From Alphaproteobacteria bacterium (lineage in GTDB: Bacteria; Pseudomonadota; Alphaproteobacteria; Sphingomonadales; Sphingomonadaceae): a stretch of DNA of 5,114 bases. Both the position numbers and the translations under genes were made by a program. The stretch is from assembly GCA_016650315.1 (NCBI GenBank), contig JAENVZ010000006.1, positions 1 to 5,114 on the forward strand, written 5' to 3'. The notes under the pieces were generated by a model, which was given only the letters and a program-made list of their open reading frames with translations, was not told the origin of the DNA and made no database searches. Positions 1 to 2,790 of the stretch are shown piece after piece (positions within the stretch are counted from its first letter, which is position 1; each line of letters starts with the position of its first letter).

Positions 1-960
1 CCACAAGCCGCCCGCATAGACGCTATGCGGTCCGTCCTTGTCGGTTTCGCCATAAAGCTCGATCAGGCGGCGGCGGACTTCCTCGATATAATAGCCGCCA
101 ACCCGTTCAAACCGCCCCGCGCTTTGCTGCGCCACGGTGCCGAGCGGCTCGGCAACAGCGACATCATACTGCGCCCTGTCGATCCAGCCATTCTTGCGCA
201 TTTCATTAAGCACCCAGTTCCGGCGCTCCAGCGCACGGTCCATATGCCTTTCCGGCCGGTAATTGGCCGGTCCCTTGGGCAATATGGCCAGATACGCCAT
301 TTCGTGCAGCTTGAGGTCGCCCACATCCTTGTCGAAATAGGCGCGCGCGGCGGCCTGGACGCCATAGGCGTTGCGGCCAAGGAATATCTGGTTGAGGTAC
401 AGCTCCAATATCTGTTGCTTGGTCATCACCGATTCGATCCGGTAAGCGAGCAAGGCCTCCTTCACCTTGCGCACATAACTGATCTCGTTGGTCAGCAGCA
501 GGTTTTTGGCGACCTGTTGCGTGATTGTCGACGCGCCGATCGGACGGCCGCCATGGGTCAGATTGGTGATCATCGCGCCGATGATGCCAGGATAATCAAG
601 CCCGTGATGCTGGAAAAAGGTCCGGTCCTCCGCGGCCATATAGGCGCGGATCAACAGCGGGGGATAATCAGCATATTGCAACTGAACGCGCCGTTCCCGG
701 GCATAGCTTTGCACCGGTTCGCCATCCACGGATCGCACGATGGTGGGCAATGGCGGCTCATATTCCAGTAATGACGTGGCGTCGGGCAGGCTGCGCGCGA
801 ATATGAACCAGATGAGCAACAGACCAAAAAGTGCAGCCCCCATCGACAGGGCGAGCAGCCTGAACCACCATTTATGCCACATCTTGCGGAAAAACGCCGC
901 GATCCCGCCTGCATTGCGCTGCAGCTTGAACCGCAAATTTGTCTCTTCGGCCTCAACCAT
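1..960 (-). CDS. mrcA: Penicillin-binding protein 1A (class A PBP), N-terminal 320 residues; gene cut by the left window edge
   Basis: This is a bifunctional peptidoglycan synthase of the inner membrane: its GT51 domain polymerises lipid II into glycan strands and its C-terminal transpeptidase cross-links them. Only the first 320 codons are present. A basic cytoplasmic N-terminus is followed by one membrane anchor (about residues 33-55). GT51 motifs come in order: EDRTFFQHHG (111-120, catalytic Glu111), GASTITQQVAKN (142-153), RKVKEALL (164-171, second acidic residue Glu168) and ILELYLNQIFLGRNAYGVQA (184-203). Residues 309-320 resemble the linker entering the OB/transpeptidase part, so the SxxK, SxN and KTG motifs lie outside the window. 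An in-frame TAG at 975-973 limits the start. ATG at 960 was chosen although its Shine-Dalgarno is weak (GAG, 10 nt upstream); Met27 is a possible later start. The gene follows the amidase by 101 bp on the same strand, which suggests co-transcription. The glycosyltransferase part shows no frameshift. The family call is very secure; mrcA versus ponA is only naming. Confidence 0.96.
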   Translation of the reverse strand, partial: MVEAEETNLRFKLQRNAGGIAAFFRKMWHKWWFRLLALSMGAALFGLLLIWFIFARSLPDATSLLEYEPPLPTIVRSVDGEPVQSYARERRVQLQYADYPPLLIRAYMAAEDRTFFQHHGLDYPGIIGAMITNLTHGGRPIGASTITQQVAKNLLLTNEISYVRKVKEALLAYRIESVMTKQQILELYLNQIFLGRNAYGVQAAARAYFDKDVGDLKLHEMAYLAILPKGPANYRPERHMDRALERRNWVLNEMRKNGWIDRAQYDVAVAEPLGTVAQQSAGRFERVGGYYIEEVRRRLIELYGETDKDGPHSVYAGGLW

Positions 961-1061
961 CACGCACCGGCTCTAGCAATTTTTACAGCGATTGCCAGTC
1001 GGGATGTGGTGCCGGATGCAAATCGAATGAAGACGGAAGCGTTTGACCCCGGAGTCCGGGT
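961..1061 (-). other. Spacer between amidase and PBP1A
   Basis: This is 101 bp between the amidase stop and the PBP1A start. Apart from the hairpin at 1045-1062 I see no terminator with a T-run and no convincing -35/-10 pair. The simplest reading is read-through from the amidase gene into mrcA. A weak internal promoter cannot be excluded. Confidence 0.5.
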
Positions 1062-1062
1062 C
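1045..1062 (-). other. Short GC-rich hairpin at the amidase stop codon
   Basis: GACCC-C-GG / AGT / CC-GGGTC forms a stem of about 7 bp with one bulged C and a 3-nt loop. It overlaps the last base of the amidase TAG. On the minus strand the bases after the stem are AAACGCTTCC, with no T-run, so it is not a canonical intrinsic terminator. It could slow polymerase, stabilise the upstream mRNA 3' end, or mean nothing. Confidence 0.4.
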
Positions 1063-2315
1063 TAGTTTTGGACCAGCTTGCGCGCAAAATGGATATCAAT
1101 GGCCTTTGCTACGCCTTGCGCGATTTTCGACTGACCTTCGGGCGACGTCAGGAACCGCACGTCATTGGCGTTGGTGATATAGCCGGTTTCGAACAGAACC
1201 GATGGCGTATCGGGCGCCTTGAGCACGATCAGCGAAGCGAAGCGGTGGTAGGCGGAACGAAAATCAACCATCGGAACAGCCTCACGCTGCAACAACTTGG
1301 CAAAGCTGGACGATATGTTCATCGTCTCGCGTTGCGTCAGATCAATCAGGATCGAGGACACATCGCTGCTCTGGTCGCCCAGATTGACGCCGTTGATGAT
1401 GTCGGACTTGTTCTCGCGCGCAGCCAGTCTGGCCGCCTCACGGTCAGATGCGACTTCGGAAAGGGTGTATATGGTCGCGCCGTGCGCCTCTTCATTTTCC
1501 GCCGCATCGGCATGAATGGAAATAAAGAGATCCGCCTTCATCCGGCGGGCAATGCCATAACGCTCTTCCAGCACCAGAAACCGGTCGTCGTTACGCGTCA
1601 GGGCCACGCGCACGCGCCCGGATTTCAGCAGTTCACGGCGGATCGCCCGGGCAACCGCCAAGGTGATGTCCTTTTCGCGCGTGCCAAGTTCCTTGTTGAG
1701 CGCACCAGGGTCGTGCCCACCATGGCCCGCATCGATGACGACCAGCGGCCGGGTGTCGTCGTCGGGGCCAGCCACCCGGGGCAGGTCGATGCCCTTTGCA
1801 GGTTGCGGAATGGCGACAGTGATGCCGTGCGTCCTGCTGGGCGCACGCGCGGCGTTTGCAGCGGGCGGTTCGAACGCGCTCCGCCCGCGGGCGGCCGCAG
1901 CGCTGAAATCACGGGCGTCCGTATCCCGAAGCGATAGCGTCAGCGTCTTGCCGTCAACGGCAAACTGGCCGTCCGATATGATCGCGGGGCGCGACAGGTC
2001 GAAAACGACCCGTGCCGTGCTGGGATCGAACTGGCCCTGACGAATGGCAGAGACAGCACCGCGCGCTACCCCTCCGGCGCCCGACTGCGCGCCCTGAATG
2101 TCAAGGGCGATGCGCCGGGGTCCATCCAGCAGAAAGGCGGAAGCGCCAGTGACGCTTTCATCGAACCGAACGGTTACCGTGTCGCCATTCACCTGCACGG
2201 CGCTGATGCTGCCTGCCTCAACCGGGGCAGCGAACATCGTGGCGACCAATGCAAAAAATACGGACATGGGCGCATATTTGCGTGCCGTATGTGCCCAGGT
2301 CCAGCCAAATTTCAT
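1062..2315 (-). CDS. amiC: N-acetylmuramoyl-L-alanine amidase, AmiC type (AMIN + Amidase_3), periplasmic
   Basis: This zinc enzyme cuts the amide bond between N-acetylmuramic acid and L-alanine of the stem peptide, splitting septal peptidoglycan during cell separation. The 417 aa is typical for the AmiC family. A Sec-type signal peptide ends near VEA|G (34/35); there is no twin-arginine motif, unlike E. coli AmiC. An AMIN domain (about 36-130) targets the septum, and an Ala/Pro-rich linker (131-188) leads to Amidase_3 (about 190-412). Zinc ligands are His198 (DAGHGGHDPG), Glu214 (TREKD) and His268 (SIHAD), with catalytic Glu376 (FETGYITN). Residues about 301-345, including SDVSSILIDL, match the family's autoinhibitory helix, so activation by a LytM-type partner (EnvC/NlpD/DipM class) is expected. 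The ATG at 2315 has AAGG at 2327-2324, 8 nt upstream, and gives a proper positively charged signal-peptide n-region, so it is preferred over Met17. mrcA follows on the same strand; rne is divergent. Confidence 0.95.
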   Translation of the reverse strand: MKFGWTWAHTARKYAPMSVFFALVATMFAAPVEAGSISAVQVNGDTVTVRFDESVTGASAFLLDGPRRIALDIQGAQSGAGGVARGAVSAIRQGQFDPSTARVVFDLSRPAIISDGQFAVDGKTLTLSLRDTDARDFSAAAARGRSAFEPPAANAARAPSRTHGITVAIPQPAKGIDLPRVAGPDDDTRPLVVIDAGHGGHDPGALNKELGTREKDITLAVARAIRRELLKSGRVRVALTRNDDRFLVLEERYGIARRMKADLFISIHADAAENEEAHGATIYTLSEVASDREAARLAARENKSDIINGVNLGDQSSDVSSILIDLTQRETMNISSSFAKLLQREAVPMVDFRSAYHRFASLIVLKAPDTPSVLFETGYITNANDVRFLTSPEGQSKIAQGVAKAIDIHFARKLVQN

Positions 2316-2320
2316 AAATT

Positions 2321-2327
2321 TCGCCTT
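2321..2327 (-). promoter_or_regulatory. Shine-Dalgarno of the amidase gene
   Basis: On the minus strand AAGGCGA precedes ATTT-ATG. The AAGG core lies 8 nt before the start codon, which supports the start at 2315. Confidence 0.6.
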
Positions 2328-2371
2328 GTGCCGTTATCATCAAGCTGAAGGCGACATTAAGCAAAAAGCCG

Positions 2372-2391
2372 TTCGCTCCCCGTAAAGCGAA
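2372..2391 (-). other. Small hairpin in the amidase leader
   Basis: TTCGCT and AGCGAA form a 6-bp stem around an 8-nt loop. On the minus strand it is followed by CGGC and then TTTTTG, 60 or so bases before the amidase start. Stem strength is modest, so I do not call it a terminator. It would lie in the 5' UTR of the amidase if transcription starts near 2430. Confidence 0.35.
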
Positions 2392-2417
2392 AGGGTAAAC
2401 GCGTGATTCAGGATAAT

Positions 2418-2446
2418 TTGTTCCGTGATGGCGCAATAAATTTATA
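2418..2446 (+). promoter_or_regulatory. Possible rne promoter (weak match)
   Basis: TTGTTC at 2418-2423 and TTTATA at 2441-2446 are 17 bp apart, the ideal sigma-70 spacing, but each hexamer matches consensus in only about 3 of 6 positions. The position is suggestive: a start near 2453 would place all eight hairpins within a leader of about 340 nt, similar in length to the known E. coli rne leader of about 360 nt. The only consensus-like -35 nearer the gene (TTGACG at 2558-2563) has no -10 partner at a suitable distance. Confidence 0.25.
2436..2445. repeat. 10-bp AT-rich palindrome ATAAATTTAT
   Basis: This is a perfect palindrome in the middle of the divergent region. It gives a TATAAA -10-like hexamer on the minus strand (2446-2441) and TTTATA on the plus strand. 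No matching -35 is seen 16-18 bp away on the minus strand. It may be a shared melting point of divergent promoters. Confidence 0.3.
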
Positions 2447-2460
2447 GGAGACATTGCCCG

Positions 2461-2484
2461 CACCCGCTTCCGGTGCTAGCGGTG
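2461..2484 (+). other. Leader hairpin H1
   Basis: CACC-(C)-GCT pairs with AGC-GGTG: 7 bp with one bulged C (2465) and a 9-nt loop. It is the first hairpin of the proposed rne leader and moderately stable. Confidence 0.4.
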
Positions 2485-2490
2485 AAAGGT

Positions 2491-2520
2491 CCCGCATTGA
2501 TTTTTCTGGTCAATATCGGG
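2491..2520 (+). other. Leader hairpin H2
   Basis: CCCG (2491-2494) pairs with CGGG (2517-2520), and ATTGA (2496-2500) with TCAAT (2510-2514). A small internal loop separates the two helices, and the terminal loop is nine nucleotides and U-rich. Confidence 0.4.
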
Positions 2521-2528
2521 TTTCGCGA

Positions 2529-2549
2529 ATCGCCATGATTGATGGCGAT
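2529..2549 (+). other. Leader hairpin H3, perfect 8-bp inverted repeat
   Basis: ATCGCCAT / GATTG / ATGGCGAT is perfect over 8 bp with a 5-nt loop. It can be an RNA hairpin, or, as DNA, a two-fold symmetric operator. The GAATC methylation site at 2527-2531 overlaps its left arm. Confidence 0.55.
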
Positions 2550-2590
2550 CAGACAGGTTGACGCTGCATGAGGCATTTTTCTTCCCGACT

Positions 2591-2614
2591 CCAAAACCCA
2601 TCTATGGGTCTTGG
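2591..2614 (+). other. Leader hairpin H4
   Basis: CCAA (2591-2594) pairs with TTGG (2611-2614) and ACCCA (2596-2600) with TGGGT (2605-2609). They are separated by one A/C mismatch and capped by the tetraloop TCTA. Confidence 0.5.
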
Positions 2615-2634
2615 CGTATGGATGCGACTGTCGC

Positions 2635-2655
2635 GGCCGGGCAAAATTGCCGGCC
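2635..2655 (+). other. Leader hairpin H5
   Basis: GGCCGG (2635-2640) pairs with CCGGCC (2650-2655). The stem continues by two base pairs after a bulged G at 2641, and the apex is AT-rich. It is very GC-rich and likely stable. Confidence 0.5.
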
Positions 2656-2656
2656 A

Positions 2657-2675
2657 TGCCCCTGCAGCAGAGGCA
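2657..2675 (+). other. Leader hairpin H6
   Basis: TGCC (2657-2660) pairs with GGCA (2672-2675) and CTG (2662-2664) with CAG (2668-2670). There is one C/A mismatch between the helices and a 3-nt loop. It starts one base after H5, so the two could stack. Confidence 0.4.
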
Positions 2676-2695
2676 CATTCCACTCTTCAAACCCC

Positions 2696-2733
2696 GGCGA
2701 ACGTCCGGCGCCAAGCGCCGCGTTTGCCTTTTT
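2696..2733 (+). terminator. Terminator-like hairpin H7 with T5 run inside the rne leader
   Basis: GGCGAACG (2696-2703) pairs with CGTTTGCC (2721-2728, one G-T wobble), and CGGCGC (2706-2711) with GCGCCG (2715-2720). The 5' side has a TC bulge (2704-2705) and the loop is CAA. The 14-bp, GC-rich stem is followed immediately by TTTTT (2729-2733). This is the standard form of an intrinsic terminator, 57 nt before the rne start codon. It may act as an attenuator, or end a short leader-derived RNA. Read on the minus strand there is no T-run after the stem. Confidence 0.55.
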
Positions 2734-2739
2734 CATATC

Positions 2740-2776
2740 GCATGGCTCCCCGCCGTCTGGCCGCGGGCCGCCATGC
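2740..2776 (+). promoter_or_regulatory. Hairpin H8 next to the rne ribosome binding site
   Basis: GCATGGC (2740-2746) pairs perfectly with GCCATGC (2770-2776). Inside, CCCGC (2749-2753) pairs with GCGGG (2763-2767), leaving a 9-nt loop. The stem ends just before the TGGAG Shine-Dalgarno, so it lies where the ribosome must land and could tune initiation. Its left arm has a second possible partner at 2653-2659. Confidence 0.5.
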
Positions 2777-2777
2777 C

Positions 2778-2782
2778 TGGAG
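2778..2782 (+). promoter_or_regulatory. Shine-Dalgarno of rne
   Basis: TGGAG lies 8 nt before the ATG at 2791. It supports that start over the in-frame ATGs at 2797 and 2803, which would be 14 and 20 nt away. Confidence 0.75.
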
Positions 2783-2790
2783 TATAATTA

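Larger units (their letters stand above)
2316..2790. other. Divergent amidase / rne intergenic region
   Basis: These 475 bp separate the two start codons. The half next to the amidase (2316-2450) is AT-richer and holds a small inverted repeat (2372-2391) and an AT-rich palindrome (2436-2445). The half next to rne (2461-2776) is a run of eight hairpins on the plus strand, listed separately. I see no convincing protein-coding gene: the short ORFs that cross it lack good Shine-Dalgarno sites, recognisable motifs or known relatives. Three GANTC sites (2405, 2527, 2587), the recognition sequence of the alphaproteobacterial cell-cycle methylase CcrM, lie in it. Confidence 0.75.
2453..2790 (+). promoter_or_regulatory. 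Putative structured 5' leader of rne
   Basis: Hand folding on the plus strand gives hairpins H1 2461-2484, H2 2491-2520, H3 2529-2549, H4 2591-2614, H5 2635-2655, H6 2657-2675, H7 2696-2728 (with a T-run) and H8 2740-2776, then the Shine-Dalgarno at 2778-2782. Unpaired A/U-rich stretches (CATTTTTCTT at 2574-2583, TTTTTCATAT at 2729-2738) are the kind of site RNase E cuts. In E. coli RNase E represses its own synthesis by binding and cutting its leader hairpins; by analogy this leader may do the same. The left boundary is inferred from a weak promoter and the first hairpin. Confidence 0.5.

Noticed and set aside
25..771. 248-aa plus-strand frame opposite PBP1A
   Set aside because: It is a shadow of the GT51-coding sequence, whose motifs are all in the minus-strand frame.
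1045..1062. Intrinsic terminator after the amidase
   Set aside because: The hairpin is short and bulged and is not followed by a T-run on the minus strand.
1068..1937. 289-aa plus-strand frame opposite the amidase
   Set aside because: It overlaps the AMIN/Amidase_3 coding sequence, which has all zinc ligands intact; the antisense product shows no recognisable domain.
2218..2463. 81-aa minus-strand frame starting in the intergenic region and entering the amidase
   Set aside because: It overlaps the amidase signal peptide and AMIN coding sequence in another frame, begins with GTG without a good Shine-Dalgarno, and has no motif.
2454..2561. Possible 35-codon leader peptide after GGAG at 2447-2450, starting at TTG 2454
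   Set aside because: The spacing to TTG is only 3 nt, the start is non-ATG, and the Shine-Dalgarno would lie upstream of the inferred transcription start.
2558..2586. rne promoter with TTGACG at 2558 as -35
   Set aside because: At 16-18 bp spacing the sequence is CTTCCC or similar, which is not a -10 element.
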